From Sphingomonas palmae (lineage in GTDB: Bacteria > Pseudomonadota > Alphaproteobacteria > Sphingomonadales > Sphingomonadaceae), in assembly GCF_900109565.1 (NCBI RefSeq), contig NZ_FNZZ01000003.1, forward strand, positions 62,001-126,000: a DNA stretch of 64,000 nucleotides, read 5' to 3'. The position numbers and the translations under genes are program-made. A model generated the notes under the pieces. It made no database searches and was not told the origin of the DNA. It was given only the letters and a program-made list of their open reading frames with translations. Positions 17,226-27,572 of the stretch are shown in pieces (positions within the stretch are counted from its first letter, which is position 1; every line of letters starts with the position of its first letter).

Positions 17226-17596
17226 GCAACACCTCGCACGATCGACAGGCCCGCGAACAGCGCTACGATCGCGCCGATTACCGACGCGGCGACATAGCCG
17301 AACGCGGGCAGGATCGCGCCGCGCTCGATCATGTTGACGGTGTCGAGCGAGAAGGACGAGAAGGTCGTGAACCCGCCCAGCACGCCGATCCCGAGGAACA
17401 GCCGCCAGCCCTCGGGCGCGGACACGCGCGCCAGCACGCCGGTCAGCACGCCCATCAGCAATCCGCCGACGAGATTGACGGTCATCGTGCCCCACGGCCA
17501 ATCGGGGCCGAGCAGCGAGAGCGTGAAGCGTCCGGTCAGGTAGCGCCCGGCCGAGCCGAGCGCGCCGCCTGCCATGACGGGAAGAAGCGCATTCAT
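17222..17596 (-). CDS. crcB: Fluoride exporter CrcB/Fluc
   Basis: 124 residues with four membrane helices, the normal form of this dual-topology fluoride channel. GGALGSAGRYLTG and the signature GFCGGFTTFSTFS-like region (here GVLGGFTTFSSFSLD) are present, as is the conserved asparagine in TMTVNLVGG. It starts the two-gene unit crcB-rluC. No fluoride riboswitch was recognised upstream, though I could not fold the region. Confidence 0.95.
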   Translation of the reverse strand: MNALLPVMAGGALGSAGRYLTGRFTLSLLGPDWPWGTMTVNLVGGLLMGVLTGVLARVSAPEGWRLFLGIGVLGGFTTFSSFSLDTVNMIERGAILPAFGYVAASVIGAIVALFAGLSIVRGVA

Positions 17597-17683
17597 CCAT
17601 GCGCCCTATCCCGAAATCGTCGTGAAAGGAATGCGGGGTGGCGATCGGCGGAACGCGCCTTGATCGGCGCGCTCGCTGCCGTG

Positions 17684-18439
17684 TCAGTCGCCGTCCGCCA
17701 TCAGGTCGATGTCGGTGCCGCCGTCCTGCCGCGCGCGCATCGTCGCCATGAAGGTGCCGCCACCGCGACGATTGCCCGCCAGCACGTGCTCGGCCCCGTC
17801 GGCGTGATGCTCGGCCGTGTAGCCTGCGTCTGAGGCTTTAGTGTAATACCAGTCGAGCAGCCGCTGCATCGGTGCCGCGGTGGAGAAGCTGACGACGCGC
17901 AGCGCGCAGCCTTGCCCATCGGCCCCGGCCGCTTCGGTCACGCGCGCGTCGGGGTAGAGCGGCAGCCCGCGCGGCAGGCGGTTGGCCCAGCCGGCGGAAT
18001 AATCGACGTTCGCGGCGCACTGGCCGGCGCGCCCTCCTTGCGCCTCGGCGAGCGCGCCGAGTGTCAGCGAGCGCCGCGCGATCGCGCACTGGCGACAGGT
18101 GCCGACCGCGGCAGGCGCCGTGCGCAGCGTCTCGCCCGGTGGCGTCGTGAGCGCGGCAGGTTGGGCATGCGCGGCGGCGGCGATGTCGACCGGCGGGACG
18201 GCACCGCTCTGCGGCTGCGTCGGCGGGCGCACGGTGTCGGCATTGGCCTGCTGCACCAGCGCGGGGTCGACCATGATCTGGTCGCGCAACGCCGCGGTCA
18301 GTGCCGGGTCGGCGGCGGGTGCCGAGGCGGCAGTGCTCGTCGCAACTGCCGCGGGAACGGGCGTACTGGCTTGGTCGGGGTTCTTGCCACAACCGGCAAG
18401 GGCGAGCGCGAGAAAGCAGGGCAGGAGAAAGCGCGTCAT
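17684..18439 (-). CDS. Lipoprotein of unknown function
   Basis: 251 residues from the ATG at 18439. A short signal with the lipobox LALAGC gives a lipidated cysteine at about residue 15. An Ala/Pro-rich linker follows, then a globular C-terminal part with four cysteines (GTCRQCAIARRS, CAANVDYSAGW and CALRV), and a final segment like a quorum or stress-type ferredoxin-free fold (LLDWYYTKASDAGYTAEH). No known family recognised. An earlier in-frame start exists but would lie before the lipoprotein signal. Confidence 0.7.
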   Translation of the reverse strand: MTRFLLPCFLALALAGCGKNPDQASTPVPAAVATSTAASAPAADPALTAALRDQIMVDPALVQQANADTVRPPTQPQSGAVPPVDIAAAAHAQPAALTTPPGETLRTAPAAVGTCRQCAIARRSLTLGALAEAQGGRAGQCAANVDYSAGWANRLPRGLPLYPDARVTEAAGADGQGCALRVVSFSTAAPMQRLLDWYYTKASDAGYTAEHHADGAEHVLAGNRRGGGTFMATMRARQDGGTDIDLMADGD

Positions 18440-18556
18440 TGGGTCCAGCGCAGTTGAAGCGATCCGTCCGCCTATGCGCGTGCGGCCGTTAAGGAACGGT
18501 GTGACAAAGTGTGTGTCACTCTTGCAAGACACCAAGAAGGCGACCACATCAGGCTC

Positions 18557-18778
18557 ATGTTCAACATTCTATCGATCCTGATCGGCCTTGTCGCGCTGGT
18601 GCTCGGCATCGTGCCGTTCCTGCCGTTCTTCGCCTGGGGTTACTGGTTCGTGATTCCGATCGCGATCGTCGGCGCCGCGATCGGCGCGCTGTCGTCATCG
18701 AACAGCGGGCGCAACCTGAACCTCGTGCTGATCGTCATCTTTGCCGCGCGGCTGATGCTCGGCGGCGGCATCATCTGA
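18557..18778 (+). CDS. Small hydrophobic membrane protein
   Basis: 73 residues, almost entirely two or three hydrophobic helices (ILIGLVALVLGIVPFLPFFAWGY first, then IPIAIVGAAIGALSS and LVLIVIFAARLMLGGGII). It resembles small DUF4190-like or YqaE-like membrane proteins in length, but no motif fixes this. A strong bidirectional terminator follows six bases later. Confidence 0.65.
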   Translation: MFNILSILIGLVALVLGIVPFLPFFAWGYWFVIPIAIVGAAIGALSSSNSGRNLNLVLIVIFAARLMLGGGII

Positions 18779-18783
18779 TGTGA

Positions 18784-18814
18784 AAAAGGGCCCGGCGCAG
18801 TGCCGAGCCCTTTT
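18784..18814. terminator. Bidirectional rho-independent terminator
   Basis: AAAAGGGCCCGGC pairs with GCCGAGCCCTTTT (one mismatch) and has A-runs on one side and T-runs on the other. It lies between the stops of the convergent genes ending at 18778 and 18832. Confidence 0.88.
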
Positions 18815-18831
18815 CGTTGACTGGACGCTGA

Positions 18832-19392
18832 TCAGCGGCAGCGTACGTTGCCGCGATCGACCGACTGACCCAGCAGCGCGCCGCCGCCTGCACCGATCAA
18901 CGTGCCGAGCAGGCGCGAACCACCACCGGCGATCACGTTGCCGAGTGCGCCGCCCGCCAGACCGCCGACGACCAGCCCGGTCGTGCCGTCGTTGCGGCGG
19001 CAGTAATAGCGGTTGTCGCTGCCACGATAGATGCGGTCGTTACGCCCGAGCGTGCGGGTCTGGTAATAGCGCCCGTCACGGTAATAGCGATCGGCATAAT
19101 AGCCGCGCTGGCCCGGCTCGAACCGGTTGTAGTCGTAGCGGTTCGACTGGCGCCAGTCGCGCACGTCGCGGCGATAATCCTTGCGCGCGTCGCGGATGTC
19201 GTCGCGGTACTCGCGCCGCGCGTCGCGGACGTCGCGACGATTGTCGGCATCGCGAATGTTGTCGCGATACTCGCGCCGCGCATCTCGCACGTCGCGGTTG
19301 TACTCACGGTTCGCCTGATACGGGTTCTGTGCCAGCGCCGGTACGGCGGTCAGCGTGGTGGCGGCCAGCGCCGCGGCAAGAGCAATACGCAT
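18832..19392 (-). CDS. Secreted glycine-zipper protein with Arg/Asp repeats (copy 2)
   Basis: 186 residues. A signal peptide of about 21 residues (ending VPALAQ) is followed by repeated Arg/Asp-rich units of the type DVRDARREYRDNIRDA, probably helical. A Tyr-rich linker follows, and then the glycine zipper (GTTGLVVGGLAGGALG and GTLIGAGGGALLG), bracketed by cysteines (YYCRR before, RCR at the end). It is related to the copies at 4956 and 19999, but more diverged in the zipper. Its charged repeats resemble those of the lipoprotein at 50057. Confidence 0.82.
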   Translation of the reverse strand: MRIALAAALAATTLTAVPALAQNPYQANREYNRDVRDARREYRDNIRDADNRRDVRDARREYRDDIRDARKDYRRDVRDWRQSNRYDYNRFEPGQRGYYADRYYRDGRYYQTRTLGRNDRIYRGSDNRYYCRRNDGTTGLVVGGLAGGALGNVIAGGGSRLLGTLIGAGGGALLGQSVDRGNVRCR

Positions 19393-19471
19393 TGAACAAC
19401 TCCATCCTGTTGGATAGCGAAAGAACCCGTTGGGGCCGAAACGGTTGCGTGAACGCGAAACTACGCGGCGT

Positions 19472-19903
19472 TCACGAAGGCTTCAGCGTCTTGTCCAGCG
19501 AGATGTCTGCGTTCAACAACTTGGAAACAGGGCAATTCGCCTTTGCTTCATCGGCAATACGATCGAACTCTTGTTCGTCGATGCCCGGCACGGTGGCGAC
19601 CAGCGTCAGGGCCGACTTGCTGATCTTGAAGCCCGGGCCGTCCTTATCGAGCGTGACCTTCGCGCTCGTCTCCAGCGTTCCGTCGGCGTGACCTGCCTGA
19701 GCCAGCGCGAAGCTCAGCGCCATCGTGAAGCAGCTGGCATGCGCGGCGGCGATCAGCTCCTCGGGATTGGTGCCGGGCTCGTCCTCGAACCGCGTGTTGA
19801 AGCCGTAGGGCTGGTCGGACAGCACGCCCGACTGCGTCGAGACATGGCCCTTTCCATCCTTGCCCAGACCTTCGTAGCGAGCCGATGCGCTTCTGACCGT
19901 CAT
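19472..19903 (-). CDS. osmC: OsmC-family peroxiredoxin
   Basis: 143 residues from the ATG at 19903, which has AAGGAG upstream. The OsmC/Ohr fold reduces organic hydroperoxides. The two redox cysteines are in AAAHASCFTMALS and EAKANCPVSKLLN, the spacing expected for OsmC. The start-proximal GKDGKGHVSTQSGVLSDQPYGF is also OsmC-like rather than Ohr-like. The gene sits between two glycine-zipper genes on the same strand, with a hairpin just upstream of it. Confidence 0.93.
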   Translation of the reverse strand: MTVRSASARYEGLGKDGKGHVSTQSGVLSDQPYGFNTRFEDEPGTNPEELIAAAHASCFTMALSFALAQAGHADGTLETSAKVTLDKDGPGFKISKSALTLVATVPGIDEQEFDRIADEAKANCPVSKLLNADISLDKTLKPS

Positions 19904-19927
19904 GAATGCTCCTTGGCTGATGTGAGA

Positions 19928-19961
19928 ACGGGTGCGGTTCCGCGAAGAGAACCACACCCGT
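19928..19961 (-). terminator. Terminator-like hairpin between copy-3 glycine-zipper gene and osmC
   Basis: ACGGGTGCGGTTC pairs with GAACCACACCCGT (one mismatch) around an 8-base loop. It lies downstream of the gene ending at 19999 and 25 bases before the osmC start. Confidence 0.6.
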
Positions 19962-19998
19962 CCGTTTCGGTTGCATTGGGCAAGCGCTCAGCCGCGCG

Positions 19999-20304
19999 TC
20001 AGCGGCAGCGGCGATCCCCGCTGCGCTCGATCTCACGACCCGCCAACGCGCCGCCGACACCGCCCAGCACGGTGCCGAGCGTCCGGTCGCCGCGCGTGTC
20101 GATCGTCCGCCCGACCAGCGCACCGGCGACACCGCCGACGACCAGCCCGGTCGTACCGTTCGGCTTGCGGCAACGCAGCCGCCCGTCGTTGCCGCGCCAC
20201 TCGCGGTACGAATAACGCTTGCGCGCATCGGCGTCGTGCGTCGTGGCGATCAGCGTCGGCAGGACCATCGTGGTCGCACCCAGGGCAAGCATCAAATTAC
20301 GCAT
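19999..20304 (-). CDS. Secreted glycine-zipper protein (copy 3)
   Basis: 101 residues from the ATG at 20304, six bases after GGGAGA; the ATG at 20310 is too close to that site. After a signal peptide and a short basic stretch comes the glycine zipper (GTTGLVVGGVAGALVG and GTVLGGVGGALAG), bracketed by cysteines (RLRCRK and RRCR). The segment GRTIDTRGDRTLG and its continuation are identical to copy 1 at 4956, and the DNA there is nearly identical too, which suggests recent duplication or gene conversion. Confidence 0.83.
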   Translation of the reverse strand: MRNLMLALGATTMVLPTLIATTHDADARKRYSYREWRGNDGRLRCRKPNGTTGLVVGGVAGALVGRTIDTRGDRTLGTVLGGVGGALAGREIERSGDRRCR

Positions 20305-20465
20305 GAACATTCTCCCGGTTTGTTTCGCGTTGATGATGAAACGACTGCTTGTTGCCACCCGTTGCATGAACCTGAAACAACGTCGTGTTCATCGAAGCGC
20401 GCGCGAAGATCACGGTGGGTGCAATCGCGTTGGCAACCGGAACCCAGCTGTGTCAGGCTTCAGAT

Positions 20466-21176
20466 ATGAATAAGACCCGTAACATCGTTATCCTTACGGG
20501 CGCCGGCATCTCGGCCGAGAGCGGCATCGCCACCTTTCGCGGACCCGGCGGCTTATGGGAAGGTCACCGCGTCGAAGATGTCTGCACGCCCGAGGCGCTC
20601 GCGGCCGATGCGACGCTCGTCCATCGCTTCTACGATGCGCGCCGCGCGGCGCTGGATGATGTCGCGCCCAATGCGGCGCACGTGGCGCTGGGTGGGCTCG
20701 ATGCGGCATGGTCGGGCGAGTTGCTGATCGTGACGCAGAATGTCGACGATCTGCACGAGCGGGCAGGGGCGCGGCGGATGCTTCACATGCACGGCGAGCT
20801 GCGTTCGGCATTGTGCGAGTTGTGCGGCATACGCACGGCATGGGCAGGACCGCTGCCGCCGTATACGCCGTGCCCCGACTGCGGCGAGAATGCCTTGCGC
20901 CCCGACATCGTCTTCTTCGGCGAGATGCCGTACCAGATGGATCGGATCGAGCAGGCGCTGGGACGTGCCGACCTGTTCGTCTCGATCGGCACCTCGGGCG
21001 CGGTCTACCCCGCCGCCGGGTTCGTGCAGTTGGCGGCGCGTTACGGCGCGCGCACGCTCGAGCTCAATCTCGAACGGTCGGCGGGCAGCGACTGGTTCGA
21101 CGAAACGCGGCTAGGCCCCGCGAGCGTGCTGGTGCCTGCCTGGGTCGAGGAAGTGATCGGCGCGGGCGCGCGCTAA
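20466..21176 (+). CDS. cobB: NAD-dependent protein deacylase (sirtuin)
   Basis: 236 residues. NAD-binding motifs GAGISAESGIATFRG and TQNVDDLHERAG are present, with the catalytic histidine in LHMHGEL. A zinc site is formed by CELC and CPDC pairs. The YxxR pair that marks class III desuccinylases is visible as FYDARRAAL, so the enzyme may prefer succinyl- or malonyl-lysine as well as acetyl-lysine. The ATG at 20466 places the start just before the NAD motif, as usual in CobB. Confidence 0.94.
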   Translation: MNKTRNIVILTGAGISAESGIATFRGPGGLWEGHRVEDVCTPEALAADATLVHRFYDARRAALDDVAPNAAHVALGGLDAAWSGELLIVTQNVDDLHERAGARRMLHMHGELRSALCELCGIRTAWAGPLPPYTPCPDCGENALRPDIVFFGEMPYQMDRIEQALGRADLFVSIGTSGAVYPAAGFVQLAARYGARTLELNLERSAGSDWFDETRLGPASVLVPAWVEEVIGAGAR

Positions 21177-21180
21177 CCGC

Positions 21181-22101
21181 TCAGTCGACCCAGTCGAGCC
21201 CCAGGTCGCGGTAGACGCTGCGGTCCTCGTCCCAGTCGGGCTTGACCTTGACGTGCAGGTAGAGGTGCACCGGGCGGTCGAGCAGCACCGCCAGCTCCGC
21301 CCGCGCGCGCGCGCCGATCTCGCGGATGCGCGCGCCGCCCTTGCCGAGCACGATCGCGCGCTGCGTCACGCGCTCCACCAGGATCTGCTGGTGGATTTCG
21401 GCCGATCCGTCCTCGCGCTCCTCGAACTTCTCGGTCTCGACCACGCTGGCGTAGGGGAGTTCGGCGTGGAGCTGGAGGTAGAGCTGCTCGCGCGTCACCT
21501 CGGCGGCGAGCGCGCGCTCGCTCGCATCCGACACTTGATCCTCAGGATAGTGCCAGGGCCCCGCGGGCATCGCGGCGGCGAACGCGTCCTTCAGCTCCTT
21601 GACGCCGTCGCCGGTCTGCGCGGAGATGAAGAAGGTTTCGGCGAACGGGAGCATGGCGTTCAACCGCTCGGCGTGGAGCAGCAGCTTGGGCTTGTCGGCG
21701 AGGTCGACCTTGTTGAGCACGAGGTAGATCGGCTCGGATCGGCCTTTCAGCGCCTCGGCGATCTCGGTCACCTTGGGGCCGAGCCCGCCCTTGGCGTCAA
21801 CCACCAGCGCGATCACGTCCGCGCCCTCTGCGCCGCCCCAGGCGGCGGCGACCATCGCGCGGTCGAAGCGGCGCTTCGGCTCGAAGATGCCGGGTGTGTC
21901 GACCAGCAGCAACTGCGTTTCGTCGCGGATCGCGACGCCCATCAGCTTGGTCCGCGTCGTCTGCGCCTTGGGGCTGACGATCGCGACCTTCTGCCCGACA
22001 AGCGCGTTGACGAGCGTCGACTTGCCCGCGTTGGGCGCGCCGACGACCGCGACGAGGCCGCAGCGCTGCGCGGCCGTGCTCACTTCCGAAATTTCGCTCA
22101 C
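21181..22101 (-). CDS. era: Ribosome-assembly GTPase Era
   Basis: 306 residues from the GTG at 22101, which overlaps the dnaJ stop (GTGA). G1 is [10 protein letters not shown]3 is [12 protein letters not shown] and G4 is NKVDLADK. The C-terminal KH domain contains [15 protein letters not shown]. It binds 16S rRNA and is needed for 30S maturation. Here it follows dnaJ rather than rnc, although lepB-rnc lies 10 kb away in the same window. Confidence 0.97.
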   Translation of the reverse strand: MSEISEVSTAAQRCGLVAVVGAPNAGKSTLVNALVGQKVAIVSPKAQTTRTKLMGVAIRDETQLLLVDTPGIFEPKRRFDRAMVAAAWGGAEGADVIALVVDAKGGLGPKVTEIAEALKGRSEPIYLVLNKVDLADKPKLLLHAERLNAMLPFAETFFISAQTGDGVKELKDAFAAAMPAGPWHYPEDQVSDASERALAAEVTREQLYLQLHAELPYASVVETEKFEEREDGSAEIHQQILVERVTQRAIVLGKGGARIREIGARARAELAVLLDRPVHLYLHVKVKPDWDEDRSVYRDLGLDWVD

Positions 22102-23213
22102 TCCCCGGCGAACGCGTTCTTGAGCCGCGAGAAGAAGCCTTGGCTCTGCGGGCATTCCTCGCCCGTCTCGGTCTCGCGGAACAGCTCCAGCAACTCACGC
22201 TGCCGCGTCGACAGCTTGGTCGGTGTCTCGACGTCGATCTGGATCACGAGGTCACCGTGGCCGCGGCCCTGCAGCACCGGCATGCCCGCGCCGCGCTGGC
22301 GCAACTGCTTGCCTGACTGGATGCCTGGCGGGATGCGGATCTCGTGCGCGCGGCCATCGAGGCCGGGGATCGACATCGTGCCGCCCAATGACGCGGTCGT
22401 GAAGCTGATCGGCGCGCGCGCGAACAGCGTCGTGCCCTCGCGCTCGAACAGATTGTGCCGCTTGACGTGGAGGAAGATGTAGAGGTCACCCGGCGGCGCA
22501 CCGCGCGCGCCCGCTTCGCCTTCGCCCGACAGGCGCACGCGCGTGCCCTCGTCGACGCCGGGCGGCACATTAACACTCAACGTCTTGGTCTGCTCGACCC
22601 GGCCTTCGCCGCGGCAGTCGCTGCACGGCGTGTCGATCACCTCGCCCGAGCCGTGGCAGGCTGGGCAGGCGCGCTCGACCACGAAGAAGCCCTGCTGCGC
22701 GCGGACCTTGCCGTGCCCGGCGCAGGTCTTGCAACTGTGCGCGTGGGTGCCGGGCTTCGCGCCCGAGCCGTGGCAGGTGTCGCACGCGACCGAGATGTCG
22801 ACGGTGATGTCGCTCTGCTTGCCGTGATACGCTTCCTCGAGCGTGATCTCCATGTCGTAGCGCAGATCGGCGCCGCGGCGCTGATGGCGGCCGCCCTGCT
22901 GGCGCCCGCCCATGAACTCGCCGAACACGCTCTCGAAAATGTCGGAAAAGCCGCCGAAATCCTGCGGCCCGGCACCACCGCCGTTCTGGAACGCCGCATG
23001 TCCGAAGCGGTCGTACGCCGCGCGCTTCTGCGGGTCTTTCAGGCAGTCGTACGCCTCACTGACGGCCTTGAACTTGGCCTCGGAGTCCTTGCAGCCGGCA
23101 TTCTTGTCGGGATGGTACTTCATCGCGAGCTTGCGGTACGACGACTTGATCGTGCCGGCGTCCGCGGTGCGCTCGCATTCGAGCAGTTCGTAATAGTCGA
23201 TCGTGGTGCTCAT
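22098..23213 (-). CDS. dnaJ: Molecular chaperone DnaJ
   Basis: 371 residues. The J domain has the HPD tripeptide in [11 protein letters not shown] Gly/Phe-rich stretch follows near [14 protein letters not shown]. The four CxxCxGxG zinc repeats are [27 protein letters not shown] and CSDCRGEGR. It is the co-chaperone of DnaK, which lies 116 bases upstream on the same strand. The stop overlaps the era start, so dnaK-dnaJ-era is probably one transcription unit. Confidence 0.98.
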   Translation of the reverse strand: MSTTIDYYELLECERTADAGTIKSSYRKLAMKYHPDKNAGCKDSEAKFKAVSEAYDCLKDPQKRAAYDRFGHAAFQNGGGAGPQDFGGFSDIFESVFGEFMGGRQQGGRHQRRGADLRYDMEITLEEAYHGKQSDITVDISVACDTCHGSGAKPGTHAHSCKTCAGHGKVRAQQGFFVVERACPACHGSGEVIDTPCSDCRGEGRVEQTKTLSVNVPPGVDEGTRVRLSGEGEAGARGAPPGDLYIFLHVKRHNLFEREGTTLFARAPISFTTASLGGTMSIPGLDGRAHEIRIPPGIQSGKQLRQRGAGMPVLQGRGHGDLVIQIDVETPTKLSTRQRELLELFRETETGEECPQSQGFFSRLKNAFAGE

Positions 23214-23329
23214 GCCGGCCTCTCGAGGCTCTTTCCCGCAACGGCGGAAAGAAATGGGGGGAGGGCGATGGCCGTGATCGGCGCCCGCCGCTCCCCCAGC
23301 CCGCCCCGGTTAGGAGCGGGCGAACGCGC

Positions 23330-25237
<1,908 letters not shown>

Positions 25238-25400
25238 GAGTGCTTTGCCTAGCCCCTACAACGATGAAAAACATACGGTCACGCCCCGTTACGGCAGCGC
25301 AACCCTCCTTGTCTGGGGGGCGATATAGGTGGCGCGCTTCTTGCCGCAAGATTTTGCCGCGACTAGGCCGTCGGGGTTGTTCCATGCTGGGAGAAATATC

Positions 25401-25844
25401 GTGGCCAAGGGCTTGCTGGCAGTTCTGACGCTCGCGACGCTGACCGCGTCCTGCGCGAAGATCGAGGCGCCGGCGGCGAGCGACGCCTGGGTGCGGCTGG
25501 CCGCGGTGCCGGGGCGTCCGGCGGCGGGTTATTTCACGCTCCACGGCGGCAAGGCGGACACGAAGCTGATCGGCGTATCGGTCGCGGGCGTGCCGCGCGT
25601 CGAGCTCCACCTGTCGCGGATGACCGCGGGCGACATGATGACGATGGACGCGACTCCCTCGGTCGACCTGCCCGCGCGCGCGACGCTGCCGTTCGAGCCC
25701 GGCGGGCGCCACGCGATGCTGTTCGACGTGCCCGCAGGCCTCACGCCCGGCAAGACCACAACGATGACGTTCCGCTTCTCCGATGGCGAGACCGCGGTCG
25801 CCGAGGCCAAGGTGGTGAGCGCGGGGGCGAGCGGGCCGGAGTAA
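25401..25844 (+). CDS. Periplasmic copper chaperone PCu(A)C family
   Basis: 147 residues from a GTG at 25401 with GGGAGAA upstream. A signal ending in TASC suggests a lipoprotein. The Cu(I) site of the family is present: ELHLSRM, then clustered methionines in GDMMTMD, and GGRHAMLF near the C-terminus. Such proteins carry copper to cytochrome oxidase assembly. It is divergent from dnaK and overlaps the next gene (TAATG). Confidence 0.93.
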   Translation: MAKGLLAVLTLATLTASCAKIEAPAASDAWVRLAAVPGRPAAGYFTLHGGKADTKLIGVSVAGVPRVELHLSRMTAGDMMTMDATPSVDLPARATLPFEPGGRHAMLFDVPAGLTPGKTTTMTFRFSDGETAVAEAKVVSAGASGPE

Positions 25845-26326
25845 TGGCCGTCGACGTGACCGCGCGCGGATTGACCGAGGGCGAGATCAACCTAGCGCAC
25901 TCGGTCTACGGCGACGCGATCGATTACACGCAGGTGCGGGTGTCGAACCGCAAATGGGCCTTTTTCCAGCCGCGGGATACGGTGATGGCGCCCGCGGGCA
26001 CGATCCACTTCCACCCAAAAGGCGAGTTGTGGCGCGACGATTTCGCGCACGCCTCGCTCGGCGAACAGGGGCTGTTCGTCCACGAAATGTGTCACATCTG
26101 GCAGCACCAGCGCGGCGTCTACCTGCCGCTCGCACGGCATCCATTCTGCCGCTATGATTACACCGTCCGGCCAGGCTGGCCTCTCGCACGCTACGGGCTG
26201 GAGCAGCAGGCGGAGATCGTGCGTCACGCCTTTCTGCTGCGCCGCGGCGCGCGGGTGGCGGGCGCGCCGCCGCTGGTACAATATGAGACGATCCTGCCGT
26301 TCGGCACCGGGGAGAAAACGCGATGA
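25844..26326 (+). CDS. Vgr-related protein with HExxH motif
   Basis: 160 residues with no signal peptide. It contains HEMCHIWQHQRG, an HExxH-type motif typical of zincin metallopeptidases, although no third ligand is obvious. It resembles the small vgr-related proteins seen in sphingomonads; a protease function is only inferred. The start overlaps the copper-chaperone stop and its stop overlaps the thioesterase start, so the three genes form one unit. Confidence 0.7.
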   Translation: MAVDVTARGLTEGEINLAHSVYGDAIDYTQVRVSNRKWAFFQPRDTVMAPAGTIHFHPKGELWRDDFAHASLGEQGLFVHEMCHIWQHQRGVYLPLARHPFCRYDYTVRPGWPLARYGLEQQAEIVRHAFLLRRGARVAGAPPLVQYETILPFGTGEKTR

Positions 26327-26766
26327 TCTGGCACAACGGGCTTCCCGACCTGGCGCAGCTGAACGCGCTGGGTGAGGGCAGCATGCCGGGGTTCCTCGGT
26401 ATCGAGTTCGTGGAGGTCGGCGACGACTGGATTCGCGCGCGGATGCCGGTGAACGAGCGGACCAAGCAGCCGTACGGACGCCTTCACGGCGGTGCCTCGG
26501 TCGTACTCGCCGAGACGATCGGATCGGTCGCGGGCGCGATGACGGTCGATCCGGCGCAGTTCGCCGCGGTGGGGCTGGAAATCAACGCCAACCACGTTCG
26601 GCCGGCGGGCGACGGCTTCGTCTACGCGACGGCACGTTCGGAGGCGCGCGGTCGGACGACGCAGATCTGGTCGATCAGGATCGAGGACGAGGCGGGCAAA
26701 TTGGTATGCATCTCGCGCTTCACGCTGGCGGTGATCCCGCGTGAGCGCGGCGCGGTGGCGGGGTAA
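26323..26766 (+). CDS. PaaI-type hotdog-fold thioesterase
   Basis: 147 residues. The family core is GRLHGGASVVLAETIGS, with the catalytic acidic residue in the following helix (ETIGS). LEINANHVRPAGDGFVYATA and ISRFTLAVIPR complete the hotdog beta-sheet. It hydrolyses acyl-CoA, perhaps an aromatic acyl-CoA such as DHNA-CoA or phenylacetyl-CoA, but the substrate is unknown. The start overlaps the previous gene (ATGA). Confidence 0.9.
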   Translation: MIWHNGLPDLAQLNALGEGSMPGFLGIEFVEVGDDWIRARMPVNERTKQPYGRLHGGASVVLAETIGSVAGAMTVDPAQFAAVGLEINANHVRPAGDGFVYATARSEARGRTTQIWSIRIEDEAGKLVCISRFTLAVIPRERGAVAG

Positions 26767-26781
26767 CCGCACCGCGGTAGG

Positions 26782-26819
26782 CGAGCGGGCAGGGCAGGTC
26801 GTCCGCCTCCGCCCGCTCG
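26782..26819. terminator. Hairpin between convergent genes
   Basis: A perfect 9-bp stem (CGAGCGGGC with GCCCGCTCG) lies between the stops of the thioesterase gene (plus) and the fasciclin gene (minus). The U-tract is weak. Confidence 0.5.
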
Positions 26820-26826
26820 GTCTGCA

Positions 26827-27378
26827 TCAGGGCATCAGCACCGTGTCGATGACGTGCACGACGCCGTTCGACTGCATCACGTCGCCGGTCGTCACGGTCG
26901 ACATGCCACCCTTCGCGTCCGTCAGCACCAGCTTGCTGCCCATCATCTTCGCGGTCAGCGGCTCGCCCTGCACCGTGGTCAGCGTCGCGGTGCCGCCACC
27001 CGCCTTGATCGCGGCGGCGATGTCCTTCGCGGTCATGCGGCCCGGCACGACGTGATAGGTCAGGATGTTGGTGAGCTGCGACTTGTTCTCCGGACGCGTC
27101 AGCGTGTCGAGCGTGCCCGCCGGCAGCTTGGCGAAGGCGGCGTTGGTCGGCGCGAATACCGTGAACGGACCCGGGCCGCTCAGCGTGTCGACGAGGCCCG
27201 CGGCCTTTACCGCAGTGACCAGCGTCGTCAGGTTGCTGGCAGCCGAGGCATTCTGCACGATCGTCTTGGTCGGGTACATTGCCGCGCCGCCGACGCGCGG
27301 GTTGGTCTTGGCGATCGCGGGCGCACCGACGATCAGGGTGGCGGCGGCCATCGCGCCGAGCATCTTGTTGCGTAGCAT
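26827..27378 (-). CDS. Secreted fasciclin-domain protein
   Basis: 183 residues from the ATG at 27378 with GGAGATG upstream. A signal peptide (cleavage after APAIAK) is followed by one FAS1 domain. Motifs are NLTTLVTAVKAAGL, FTVFAPTNAAFAKLP, YHVVPGRMTAKD and GVVHVIDTVLMP at the end. FAS1 domains mediate adhesion or matrix binding. A perfect FNR/FixK-type box lies about 62 bases upstream, so oxygen-responsive expression is likely. Confidence 0.94.
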   Translation of the reverse strand: MLRNKMLGAMAAATLIVGAPAIAKTNPRVGGAAMYPTKTIVQNASAASNLTTLVTAVKAAGLVDTLSGPGPFTVFAPTNAAFAKLPAGTLDTLTRPENKSQLTNILTYHVVPGRMTAKDIAAAIKAGGGTATLTTVQGEPLTAKMMGSKLVLTDAKGGMSTVTTGDVMQSNGVVHVIDTVLMP

Positions 27379-27433
27379 GATCCATCTCCGGCTCGACCAT
27401 CGAGCCCGCGCAGATACGTTCGAACCGGCCAAA

Positions 27434-27447
27434 TTGATGCAGATCAA
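27434..27447 (-). promoter_or_regulatory. FNR/FixK-type box upstream of the fasciclin gene
   Basis: TTGATGCAGATCAA is a perfect TTGAT-N4-ATCAA palindrome, the consensus for FNR, FixK or Dnr regulators. Its centre is about 62 bases upstream of the fasciclin ATG, and the only other neighbour is the 3-prime end of gor. Confidence 0.7.
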
Positions 27448-27572
27448 TGTGTCTTTTGATTGCGCATTGGGGGGAGCAGTGATCTTGCCACGCCGTCAGA
27501 CGAGCGGGCTGCGCCCGTTCGCTGCCCGACGTGGCATGTCCGGCGATTGCTGGCACAATCGCCGGCTGCCCG

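Noticed and set aside
25238-25400. A CIRCE element or sigma-32 promoter for dnaK
   Set aside because: No convincing TTAGCACTC-N9-GAGTGCTAA or CTTGAA/CCCCAT pair is visible by eye, so no feature is claimed.
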